A program made the translations under genes and the position numbers. Positions 12,171 to 24,300 of a stretch of 64,000 bases of DNA are shown in pieces; within the stretch, counting starts at the first letter, position 1, and every line of letters begins with the position of its first letter. The notes under the pieces are model-generated. The model was not told where the DNA came from and did no database searches. It was given only the letters and a program-made list of their open reading frames with translations. This stretch comes from Daphnia carinata (taxonomy: Eukaryota; Arthropoda; Branchiopoda; Diplostraca; Daphniidae): contig NC_081337.1 in assembly GCF_022539665.2 (NCBI RefSeq), forward strand, positions 2,890,679 to 2,954,678, written 5' to 3'.

Positions 12171-15100
12171 TCTTTCCTTTCGTAGGGTTGGTGGGAGATG
12201 GCCCTTAGGCGTGTTTTTTTTTTCTCCTCGTCATGCGATGTGTTACTACGCCACTATGAAACAAAATAGTTCCGTACTATCTACTACTTTAACTGCATTA
12301 TTCGCCATTTTGGACAATTGTCATGACGACATAGTGTCACCAACAACATTCTAATGCCGTAAACAGTTGTTTGGTAAAGATTTCGCAATCAAAAAGTGAT
12401 TAGTTTCAGTAAAATGCGATAGCCGGTTAGCTTATGTGTCCCATACCGGCATGTCGGCCGCGTAGGAAGCAAAAAAAAGTAGTTGAGCACTAAAAACCGC
12501 GGATTATAGGCGACTTGTGTGTGTGTATTATTTTCTAATAACAATTCACTAGATTTTACCAAGTCATTTTTGGAGGGAAAAAAGAGCATCTTTCTAGAAA
12601 ATCATTTTCCCCTTCTCTCAATTTCGCTGATTATTAACAACCAGTTTTTTCCTACCCCCACCCCCTTAAACGTACCTAAAGGGGGGAAAACTAGTTAATC
12701 CCATTTTTTCAAACCCATACCCCTCTCCTTCTTTACTCTTCCTTCGTTTATTTGATCCCATTTGACCTTGCTTGTTTTTGAAAAATGCAAGTCAAACAAA
12801 ATGTTTCTAGAATTTGTTTCGCCAGCCTGAATCGGGAAACCATGTTATTGCGTCAGTCGGCATAGGGGTAGTCCGAACGACACTTGTTATATAGCTGCTT
12901 TTCGAAAACAAGTATGTAACACGAGTTGAAACAGCTTTTTAAAGAGCTGTCTGCTAAAGCGATTGTCTTCCCCTATCTCCACTTTTTTCAAATTAAACCA
13001 AACAATTACACGTTCATAGTTCATGAAAAAGAACAGTAGAATTAACATTTCCGGCTCTTGAATATCAACTAGAATTCATTTTTGTTGGCGAATATAGTCA
13101 AATCAGACGCTATTTTTTTTTTTTATCCTAACCTCAAGAAAAAGCCAGACATGATGGGGTGGATGTTAGACCATATATAAAAAAAAAATGGGTCCACACA
13201 CACGCAGTCCAATAGTTGTGGCCCATACATGCCTGGACGATTTCCAGACGGTGGGTTTTTTAGAAGAAAAAGAAAATGGTTGATGGATTCCCTTACCTCC
13301 CCAAGGGGATTGTGTTTCCTCCCTATACAACCCCCCCTCCTCCCTATCTTCTTCTATTTTTCTTACTCTTCCCTTTCAAGCCCCATCTTTTTTTTATGAT
13401 TTTTTTTTTTGTGCCCCCCCCCCCCTTTTTTTTTCTTTTAAGACGCGGGTTCCCAAAAAAAAAGATGGTGGAATACATAACACGTAGGAAGAAAACAGGA
13501 GCGCCTCTAGGCTCAGAAAAATCTCTACCTCTTTTCGTTTGTATGTCGAAATATCATAACATTTTAGGAGGGGGAAAAAGAGTTAACAATAAAAAGCTAA
13601 GGGGGTACATTGCAATCGTGTTTGGAATGTTGAAATCATTCATCTTTTAGAAAAAAAATTTGAAACTGAGAAAAGGATTAGAAAAATAAGGGCAGATATT
13701 GATCAATATTTAGTTTCAATGTCACAAAAGAAAAAAAAATGGCGGACAATAATACTAAGTACACAAAACACACGGATCTTGAGATATGGATTTAAAAAGA
13801 AGAATGAAAGGGATTTGTTATGGTTAATACTATTGTACTTTGATGACGAGATCTTGTCGACACACATTTGTCCCCAACATTAATCCTCCACTCTCGGTTC
13901 CTTCAGGTATCAGTGATGACATTTTTCTTGGAAATTCGAGAAGAAAAAGAAGATGTTTGCACAAGACATGGAAGCTGAATGTGGGAAAATGTAGACACAA
14001 TCTCACCGGAAACAACTCATTTTCTCGAAATCTATTTTAATTTAGTCCTCATTAGTATCGCGGGTTTACCCCCCGAAAAAGAAGGCGAAACGCTAGCTCA
14101 ATTTTGACTACATTTTCGACAGTCTCATTAAATACCCTCCCTCCTTTTTTTTCAGGGGCACCATCTTTTATTTTGTTTTGCATGTGACATTATATTTTTT
14201 TTTTTCAAATAAACGTGACTAAAATCCGTATCCGGTTCTATTATTCATCACAACAGCAGCACATGCGATACGGGAAAAAACAGACGTTTCATACCACAAG
14301 CTGGCGCGTGTGTCTGTAGCAAAGCTGGGGCACGACACCCCGACTAAAAACCAGGAACTCAATATTGATTTGAGGGATAATGTCTCTCTCACTTAACGGG
14401 GGAAAACAAGTGGTGCTAAATGATGTGTCACCTGTCTTCCTCATTTGTTATTTTAAATGATTGCATTTTTTTCATCCCCTTTAGCCCCAACCTGAAAAAA
14501 AAATGGAGGAGAATAGATTTTGATTCACAGCTGTCCGGTTGTTTGCGGTTATTGCAGACGGAAGAGAATGTCGCGCCATTTTTTTGTTTTCCATTCCTAC
14601 TGTACAGGTGTGCAGAGTCTAGACACACGTTGACAAGGACGAACATTAACTGTTTGCATTTTTTTGAGCCGTTTTTCCAGAGGTTTGAAGTTAACACAGA
14701 AAAAAAAAGAGGGGGGTATAAATATTACCTCACCTGTCCGCCTCCTTCCTCCTCCCATTGACTAACTAAAAGTTAAAAAAAAAAATCATAATGTAGTACA
14801 CATACAGTTAGGTCATAAACGATGTCGTAAAAAGAAAGGGAGAAACTTTTATCAGGTAACGCACAGTAATCGAAAAAAAATGGACCTTTGACTGAAAAAA
14901 AAAAAGTCGCCATTGATGGACGACTTGTAAACAGCCGATAGGTGGCAACATCGTTTCTGTCTTCCCCATTCACATCGCATTTGAATTCTCCAATATCAAT
15001 CGCAAACATTTTTGGAACAAACTTCCGGTGGAGACACTTGATTTTCGAGTGGACCATTTTATGTTTCTTACAGACAATCAATGGCAACGGTGTTGCATAC

Positions 15101-16256
15101 CTTTAGAACCATCTCTTTTTTTTGTTCAAGTGCCGGACACGTTACAATAATAAAAAGGTTCCTCTTTTTTTTTTTATGTGTTTCACTTGAAAAAGAACTG
15201 AATCATAGGATCGCATTTCCAATAAAACTGGAGAAAGGGTATTAAACAAAAACTCCATTTTTTTTTTTTTTTGAAAAAAGAAAAACGGATGTGCTCGTTA
15301 TATAATAATGGTAGCATAATTAGTAGCAACCGGTTTCTATTGATTACACTTTCTTCTAATGCATTACACACACACACATAAAAAAAAATTTCGATTCGAA
15401 AATAGGCCGTTAAAATCCACTATTATCCAATCCGGAAATCCAATCAACTTAACAAACGAGTTCATTATAACCATTTTCTGTTTCACAAAACAAGGAGAGG
15501 GGGGAATTGCTGACCTACCCTAAACATTTAGAAATGATTTCTTTAAAAAAACATATTTTGTTTGGTTTTATGTTATCTCATCAGTATCGTTTTGTGTGTT
15601 GGCTAACTTAAGGGATACGTTACACGCTATGTAGACCCGTTTTGTTTTGACTGTTACGTCTTTAAAAAAATTTATCTTTTGTTTTTAAATGTCTAGAATT
15701 TTATTTTGCTGATTTTGACGTCTCATTTTAATCGGAATTGATAAAAATACGACATCCTTTTCACACCGCTAGTTTTATCTATTAGCAAATCGCTGCGCGT
15801 ATCGAGTTACAACAACAGACTTTCCCCATTTTGTGTCAATACGTTTCTCTCTTTCCCCCCATTTTTTCTTGTCGACATACGACACTTGAAAAAAAAAGCG
15901 GCGGCGGCATTTAAAGAGACTCTTTCCCCCTCCTCTACAAAATAAAAAAAAAAGTGCAATTGACCTTAGATGACCTTATTTTTATTTTTTACTATCACAC
16001 ACACACCAATAGCGCACAGCTGCACGTGCGGCAATAAAAACAAAACGTCTACACACCTTATTTTTTTTTACGACAATTGACAAGGTCTGATTTGTTTTTG
16101 GAATTAAAAATATGAAAATTAGCTATTTTTTTTAATGTTACGAAATCGAAAATGTTAAACAGCTGCGACAGGCGGTGCTATTTAAAAAAAAAAAAGGAAA
16201 TCTGTATTTTGGAACGTCTCTTTTTTCGATACTATAAAACACAAGCCTCAACTTAC
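12171..16256. other. Gene-poor DNA upstream of Myc
   Basis: No confident gene. It should include the Myc promoter near 12.2 kb. Minus-strand frames with less biased composition occur near 13855-13950, 14570-14700 and 14930-15080 and might be later exons of the tentative gene at 16257-17362. I could not join them convincingly. A C run is at 13414-13425. Confidence 0.5.
15961..15976 (-). promoter_or_regulatory. Perfect DR4 nuclear-receptor half-site pair
   Basis: On the minus strand the sequence reads AGGTCATCTAAGGTCA, two exact AGGTCA half-sites in direct repeat with 4-nt spacing. Both are preceded by A, so each also matches the AAGGTCA monomer site used by HR3/E75/FTZ-F1-type receptors. EcR/USP is known to accept direct repeats of AGGTCA. 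It lies about 3.8 kb upstream of the Myc leader. Function is inferred from the motif alone. Confidence 0.35.
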
Positions 16257-17362
16257 ATTTTCTAGCGTTCCAGACATGTGTTTTCCATTTACTTCCAGTA
16301 TGGGCCAGTTTTCTTGGACATTGTCGGTGTGGAAAACAAAAAAAAAAACGTCTGATAGCAAAAGTTGGAATGAAAAGTGTCGTATTGATAAAGCACGTTT
16401 GGTTGTTATCGCGTGCGTTAATATATGCATATGTAAATGTCCTTTAATCTCCCCCCTAAAAAAAAAAATGCTTACGATAATTGGCTAATGACATTGAATT
16501 AATATGGCAAGATACAATGTTTTCAAGCCATAGTAAAATTTCTGGGGACATGTCAAAGGTTTCTTTATCGATCGATATGTAAATATCGAAATCAATAATC
16601 TTTTCTCGCGAAGACCGACAAATCACTAATTTTTTTGACAGGACTTTTTTTTTCTTCTCGACGTCAATCAAACATTGCAAACTGTCAAAAGAGAAACGGA
16701 TCAACACAAAATGTGTTTTGATCTAAGAAAATCATGATCCTGTCGGATGTGTCCGAACCGCTCCTCCCACCAGAGTTTCACCTGGAACAACTTTGGCATG
16801 CCGTTTCATTTTTCTAACAAACACAAGGAAAAACCATTGATCGTTGACACCAATGGTCCATCCCCAAAGGCAAATTCCACATTAAAATTAATGAATTAAA
16901 TTTAATTTCTTCCTTTAAAAATATATAAATTATCAATGAATTGCAACATCTCAATTTTTCCTTTTTATGTTACTGTTTCATCCGCTTCTGCGTATTTTCC
17001 TTAAGAGATAAGCACGACGGGATATCTTCACCACTTGGCATCGCTGCGCCGCTATGCCACCGGATGTTGCGGTTTGCCATCCGTTTGGCTTTTTAATATT
17101 TTTCGTTAAAAGAAACAAGGGCGACAGTCTGATGTTCACGGCTCGTTTGATATCACATCTTATAGAGGGGGAATCCATTTAAATTCATTCAAGTCACATA
17201 CCGTGCACTGCAATTTCTTTTTCTTCCCCTTGCAATACCAATACGATGTAATCGTTTTCAAATCTAAAAAAAAAAAAAAAAAAAAAATTTGATTATCGTG
17301 ACCCACATCGGCAAGAACTGACGCATTTTTTGTTTCGATGTGCATCGCTTGAAAGACGTCAT
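16257..17362 (-). CDS. Tentative five-exon gene fragment, unknown product
   Basis: Five minus-strand segments join with GT/AG borders and compatible phases into 178 codons: 17307-17362 (ATG at 17362, phase 2), 17202-17263 (phase 1), 16974-17088 (phase 2), 16476-16681 (phase 1) and 16257-16351 (phase 0, GTAAGT donor). An in-frame TAA directly precedes the ATG. Composition is protein-like in places, such as ENDYIVLVLQGEEKEIAVH, DFDIYISIDKETFDMSPEIL and ENWPILEVNGKHMSGTLEN, whereas most nearby open frames are A/T-tract translations. Weak points: the first intron is only 43 nt and is mostly poly-T, exon 3 has a weak acceptor, and no family is recognised. The 3' exons were not found. It could be a real gene, a decayed one or chance. 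Confidence 0.35.
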
Positions 17363-18808
17363 TTATTGTTCTATGCTAGTACGCGTATCCAATGACAAAC
17401 AGACAAATGGAAACGGGAGATGTTGCGGTGGCGCTTAATTCAACCATTTTTCTTTTTTGAATTACAAACGATAGTACTACAGAGGTGTCGAGTGATCAAC
17501 GTGGCAACGTCTCTACCCTAATTTCCGCTTCTTTCTTAGAATGGAATTACACACCTCGATGTTTACATGTTTTTTCTCCGGGCGAATAACACGAAACTCT
17601 TTTCACAAGAAATGAGGTAGATGATGCGCGTTGTTTGTAGTACACACGGATATTTAATTATTCACTGACGTGAATTTGTTTTGTTTTGTTTTTTTTTCTT
17701 AAAAAAGGGGAGAGGAAATATATTTTTTTTTCTTTAAACAGATCCCGATAAAAATGGCCTGAATATTGAAAACAACACCTGTGTTTGACGTCGGGGTTAA
17801 AATTTTCTTTGTGGGTACCGTGGCGAACCCTACCCCGAAAATGGTGATAACGAAACCGATGTATACATATAAATATATTTCTGTTATCAAGCCGCAAACA
17901 AACAGGAAAAAACGAAAGAAGAAAGGGGAAAAAAATGGCCACCTTTTATTGAATTTCGTTATTTTTTTTTTTTCTTGTATACTCAAAATAAATAAATAAA
18001 AAAGACTCGAATGATTATTGATGTGTTTCCTGGACAGGTATACGAAATGTCATTTGTGTCCATTATTCATTTTTCTTTTACCCCTTTTTTTTGTAATTTT
18101 TTCTTGTTGGCACCGAATGGGCGATGAAAAACGGGTTCGCGCACAATTGATGAAATAAATACAGTGAACATGTTAAAAAGCCAGCAGCAACATTAACAGA
18201 AGCCTGTTAACCTGAGGGGGGTGGACATTCCAATGCCCTGGTACAAAACAATCCGGTTCCAGCGCAATTTTTTTTTTTTGGCCAAATGAATTTAAACTGG
18301 GTGGCATTCAAAATGTCTCCACATCATAAAAAAACAAAACAAAGATCGAGAGCAAATACTTAAAAATATAAACATCTTCAAGTGATCGATTTAAAAATAC
18401 GAAAATTCTTGTAAAAACTCACTGGTCTTTTTGCTTGTCTGCCAATGTCGACAAAAGAATCAGCCGTGTGTGTGTACATTTTCGTTATAGAAAAGAACCT
18501 CTCACGCATAAAACGGGGACGTTTTCTTTTATACGAAATTTCTTTTCAATTCAAAAAAATAAATAAAAACATTTTCATTAACCAGCCAAGCGGATTCTTT
18601 GACATTTCTTGTTTGACAGAACCACAGACGAAAATATCTCCATGTGGATTATTGTATGTCTAAATAAAAACAAAAGACGAATTCCTTTTAAAATAAATAC
18701 AGATGACAATCTGAATTACTCCCCCTCCCTCCCAAATTTTTTGTTGTTGTTGTTGTAAGGACTGCGTGGAATTCTCACAGCGATTGTAGTAAATAGTATT
18801 TTTTTTTG

Positions 18809-18820
18809 ACTATCGATAGT
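18809..18820. promoter_or_regulatory. TATCGATA palindrome (DRE-like)
   Basis: The 12-bp perfect palindrome ACTATCGATAGT contains TATCGATA, the core of the insect DNA-replication-related element bound by DREF. No gene start is recognisable next to it, so promoter function is doubtful. Confidence 0.2.
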
Positions 18821-21119
18821 AAAAATCGACACCCGTAAATGGCCGCAAGGTGTCCATCCGAAAATGTTCTATTGAAAAACGAAATCCGCACGGCGCCAAT
18901 GCAAGGGGGGGAGGGGAGATTTAAAAAAAAAAAAAAATGAACCAATTAGTTTAAATCTTGGAAAGAAAACAAATTGTTTTCCTCCTGGGTCGGGGAACAA
19001 ATACGAAGAAATGGCAGAAAAAAACAAAAACAAAACCTGTCACATCATTGATTGAAATATATTCCCCATTTTCTAAAGAGATAGAATTTTTTGTTTCAAT
19101 TAAAAACATTCAAAAAGAATAGCGGGGGGTGGGCAAAGATTGTCGACTGAAAATATGCGCATTCATGGACGGTTCGAATAAAAAGCGAAAGAATTCAAAA
19201 ACTTGGAAAGATTTGTTTTGAAAAGTAACATCCTGTTTATTCTTCAATCAAAAATATCAAAAAGCCGATTAGAACAATAAAAGGCTTTTCCACGAATCCA
19301 TTTTCCACAACTGTTTCCAACATTTCTTTCATTTACCGTTTCGAAACAAATGACGAGCGTCTGAACTTTTTGGCAAAAACTCTTTGTTTACGTCTACTTA
19401 TTTACACAAAATTGGCCGCCATTAAGAAAATTCTTTGGATCGTGATCTGTTTCCGACATGCAAAATAGAAGAACCTCTCCCCCCTCTCCCAAAAACAGGT
19501 TAAATGCTTAATCATGGCGCTTTCGAAATCCGAGTTTGAAATTCTGATCCTACTTGATCGAAATTGATAAATCAAATTCATTCAACAATCACGGCAAAAG
19601 GTATCCATTAATGGGCGTGGCTGCGTCGTATCTTGAATCATTATTGAAATATGCATTCCCTTTTATTTGAACCATCATTCGCTTCGGTGCATTCAATTCG
19701 TCTTGCGGCGCATCGTGTCACGCGCCATCTGCCAACAGATGCCACGAGACAAACAATCGCGCAAACCCACAGATAAAAATTGCACAAACATGTGACAGAT
19801 TGAAGTGGTGGGGGGGAGGAGGAACGGGATTTTAAAATAGCGCGCCAATTTCGAAATAGTTGTTTTGCTTGCGGTTAGACGAAAATAGACTCGTCCAACT
19901 CGTTTTCGCTAATTGCTGACGCATCGGGAATACTAAAAGCTGAGATTAAATTCGCCCACTTTTGTTAATTTCGGCAAATACCAGCCCCTAATGCGTAATG
20001 GCCATTAAAAACAAGCACATTTTCAATCTTTAGACTTGATTAAAAAGGACATTGTCTCTCCTTCCTCATGTCGTGCACAGATATTTGCATATGCAAAAAA
20101 GTGCCGTCTTTTTTTCATCTCCATTAGCCTCTGAAAATGAAGTCAACAAAACACGATCCTAGGAAATGTTGGCAAAAATCACGTCGATTTTGGCTAGCCG
20201 GACTAACCTGTTGTTGCTCACGCACCCGATTTTTTTATTAGTGGTATGCAAACGTCGTTTTAATTTACTGCCCAACAAGAAGAGAAAAAGAAACAGGGAA
20301 AACAGTAAAGATAACAAGTTTTTCTTTCCCCCAATTGCAATAAAAATATCAACACAAAAACGTTGGCGCGACCGGATACGTCAAAACAATATTGAAAAAT
20401 CCTTGAAAGAAAAGCTTTTTTTTTTTTATGCGCTGTCGTGCTAATTGAAAATGCGCGGGAAAGGTTTAAAAAAAAAAAGAGAAAACGAATAAACGGACCG
20501 AGATCACCTGAAGGAACGGGGTCAATTTCCAATATTTGCCTATTATTTTATTTTTCTAGTGAGAAGGGCACCAGTGCAAATGACTCGGCACGTTCAAAAC
20601 TCTCCTGAACAAAAAAACTTGTAGACAAATATTTTTATTAGCTTTTTCACGACGATGACCTAACCCATCAAACGCCAAGGGCGTTTTTCCCTTTTTAAAA
20701 AACAAAATCTCGGTCAAACCGTTTTCTCCATTAAGAAAAAAAAAAAAATGAAAGAATGTTGTATGTGTACCTACGTGAGTGAGAGAAAACAACGTAAATA
20801 ATATAGGGGGATGTTGCCAATTTTCAACAAAAAAATGCCTCGGGGTGAACGCTCACGAACTGCTGCGTATACCCCGTGAAATAATTTTTATTTCTAAAAT
20901 TTAAATTAAAAAAAAAAAAAAAAAGGGTTGGCTCAATTTCGTCCGACTATTCGTCATAACAAAATTTAAAACAAAACGCGAGAGAGAGAAAGAGAATAAC
21001 AAAGCGTAACAGACAGTATAATTCCGCGTGTGGTTTCACGTTATCGCTTCATTCAAGGCCAAGATTTACATTTTTTTTTCGGACCCTCCTTCTTCTTCAA
21101 AGAAAGAAAAAAAAAGAAA

Positions 21120-21330
21120 AATAGCCTTTTACTACATCGACGTGAACGGCTGGCCAGTTTCCTTCCCGCGAGGACTGGCTACGGTAGTCTGGGCGCCCGC
21201 GGGCGCGTGAATACTACGCCGCACTATGCGCACTGCCAAACACAAAGAAAAAAGAAGAAAAAAAAACGAACCAAAACAAAGAGAATTGAAGAATGCCGGT
21301 CACGTGTTTCCCGCCAAGAGCCCGTATCTT
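21120..21330. other. Local GC/CpG-rich island with a 14-bp palindrome
   Basis: Inside A/T-rich DNA this patch is richer in CpG and contains GCGCCCGCGGGCGC at 21193-21206, a perfect 14-bp palindrome. A CACGTG follows at 21301-21306. It could be a promoter or the start of an unannotated transcript. No coding frame supports a protein here. Confidence 0.3.
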
Positions 21331-24300
21331 TTTGTTTGCATATACTCACGCACCAAACCCCAAAAACGAAATGAAGCCGGAAAGAAATGTAAAAAATGCC
21401 AATTGACAAGTCAATATGAAAAAAAAAAAAAAGACATCAAGACACCGTCACGTTGAAAGTTATCATTTTATCTAAATAAAATTGAAGGAAAAAAAAAGGA
21501 TGTATTTATTTAAAAATGAAGAGAGAGGGGGGGGGAGGGATGTAATAACAAAAGACGTTTGGAAATGTAGACAGACGGCGTCTGTTTGGAAAGCAGATGT
21601 TGAGGGTATCGTCGTGTGTCCTATTCTGTGCCATGACCGAAATAAGAATTTCAACCGGCGTGAAAGCTCGTTCCCCCCCCTTCTCTCTCTCTCTATCGCA
21701 TTGTTTCCAACCGAACCCTTTTTTTTCCCGCGTCTTTCGACCTCCTTTTGACGGTCGTTGGGTCCGTCCGTCTACCAAAGAGAAAACCGCAATAATTTGC
21801 ATCGTAAATGCAACATTGCCAAACAATTCGACAATCGTTCAATCAAAAAAAAAATTCTTTCTTTGAAGACTCGAAATTGTTGAACGCGCGACATGTTACG
21901 TGAGCTTTCGATGCGTCGTTCATTTGTTGTTTTTTTTTGCGGCCTTCAATCATTTTTTTTTTCCACGGCCGTCTGGAATTACACGTCACCAACAGACTAG
22001 ACAAGGCCTTTTCAATTTTTTTTTTCGCAGGAAAAATATTAAAAATTCAATAAAAAAAAAAATACGGTGCGATTTTGAAAGAAAATCTAGGAGTCAATCA
22101 TGTCTGACCAGTTTTTTCACGATAGCCTTGTATACGTAACGAGGTCACATAACACGCATACGTGCAACAAAAACCCCTCCGCCTTCTCTATGTCAATTTT
22201 CACATAATCCCCGTTTGACGTTATAAAAAAAAAAAAAAAAAACCGAACGCAGTGTTTCCTATTTTTTTTTAAATGGAAAATAACAAAATTCTACACATAA
22301 ATATGCCCCTACCATAGATGGGGATTACGTCCTGTGCTTTACATAATACGCATAAGGACGGGCATTTGTGTTAACGCACAGGGATCAAGTTTGCCCGTCA
22401 CGGCTTATAAAAAAAAAATAACGTCGAAATGCGATAATTCATTTTGATTATCTCAAGTCTAGATAAATGAAAAAAAAGTACATTTCGAAATAATAAAAAA
22501 AAAATGTAAGAGATTACGCGGTTTTCCGGTCTTGATATATGGCAACATCGCACTTTCGGTAAAAAAAAAATTCAATGATTGTGTTATATCACCGTGTAAG
22601 TAGCGCATCGTGATAAGGACGATTCATTCATTCATTTTTCTTCTTCTTTGAATATGGTTAGATGTTGACAACCCTCTTGTCGAAAAACAATTGACACGCA
22701 ACTGGTCCCGAAACAATTCTGGTTCACGCACGGCATTTCCTGACTGAGTTTTACATTCACCACCTGTTTTCTATTTCACTCCTTCAAAAATGTGATACTT
22801 TTCTCGGCGCCAAACAAAAAAAAAAAAAAAAAAAAAAAAGAAAGGATTGCTGAGGCAATTTTATTTCTCCCGCCGCAAAACACCCCCCCCCCCTTCCTGC
22901 GTGTTTCTTTACGTGCTACTTATTTTCTAGCCCCCTATTTTTTTTTCACGCAATCAAAAAAATGGCTGTTCAACTTTCACCAAAAAGGCCGCACGTACGA
23001 ACAAAGAGAAGCCAGAAGAAGAAAAAAAAAAAGCGCGGGAAATCGTAAATGTCGGGAAGGTTTTCCGCAACAAATTTCATCGATTGAAACCATTTAAAAG
23101 AGCTAATCATTATAACCGTAGAAATGTATAAAATAAAATTTAAAAAATGACGGGAAGGGGGGGGGGGGGGGGTTGGGAGTTGGAATTGAGCAATGAATAT
23201 TGTAGTTCCATGGAAAAAGCAAAAAAAAATAATAACAGGATAGTTGCGTTCGCACAATATTGACCGCTTCCGTTCTTGCGGTTTTTTGTGAACGCAACAG
23301 ACACCCTATACTTTTTCAATCAACCTTTATTTCATTTTATTATTATTACCATTTTTATTTTTTTCAAGTATTTTTTAATTCAAAAAAAGGCGCCAATTTC
23401 AAAATTTTGCTCTCGTTTTAAATATCGTCAAACTGTAAACAACACTAATCTTACCAAAAAAAAATCGTTTTTCAATTGTTTTGTTACAAAGCTCAGCTTC
23501 TTTTTTTTTTTTCTTCTACTTGCGCACACCTTTTTTTTTTTTAAACTTACTACGGGGGGTCTTTTCCGGGTGTAATTCTATATACATTTTAGGGTCTTTT
23601 TCTTATTCGTTGTTTAATACAGTTCCATAGAAAAGGTGTATTATGTTCCAAACTATCCCCCCCCTCTTACCCCAAAAAGGCCCCGCTCCCCATTGAGAAT
23701 CTGGATCACAACGGAGGAGGAAAAAAAAAATTGTAAAACGAAATAGCGACGACAGCAACCGACATATCGTCAACGTATTTCCAGGGTGGGCGTATTAAAG
23801 AGCAATGACTCGATTCGAAATGTGACGTCATTTTCCAATAGGCAAAAATAATGTACAGCAATTTGAGGTTGACCAGATGATGTTTAAAAAAAAAAAAAGA
23901 CCAGGTAAGAAAAAAAAAAGCGATTGCTATGATAAGACTTCATTGACGCTTTGTAATTTACGGCGCCATTTTTAAAAGACTCCCGCTTTTTCGAGGCGGA
24001 GCTCTACAGTTGTAGAACGGAAGAAAAGGTATAGATTACCCGAAACCCCTCATCTTTAACAAGCATTCATTTTCTCTTCCTTTCCAACTTGTAATTGGGC
24101 CTCAACATCAAGGGGGTAGTTTGAAAGTAGGCGGAGTTTTTGAAGATGAAAAACAAATTTCTTTCTTCCATTTTCTCGTAAACGCAAAAAATTCAACGCG
24201 AAAAACATCTAAAGAAAAAATGTCGATAACGATCGACATTGATGTGCGTGAACTCGTTGTTTTCACGTCGCACGAAACAATAAACTACTAAAGATAAGAA

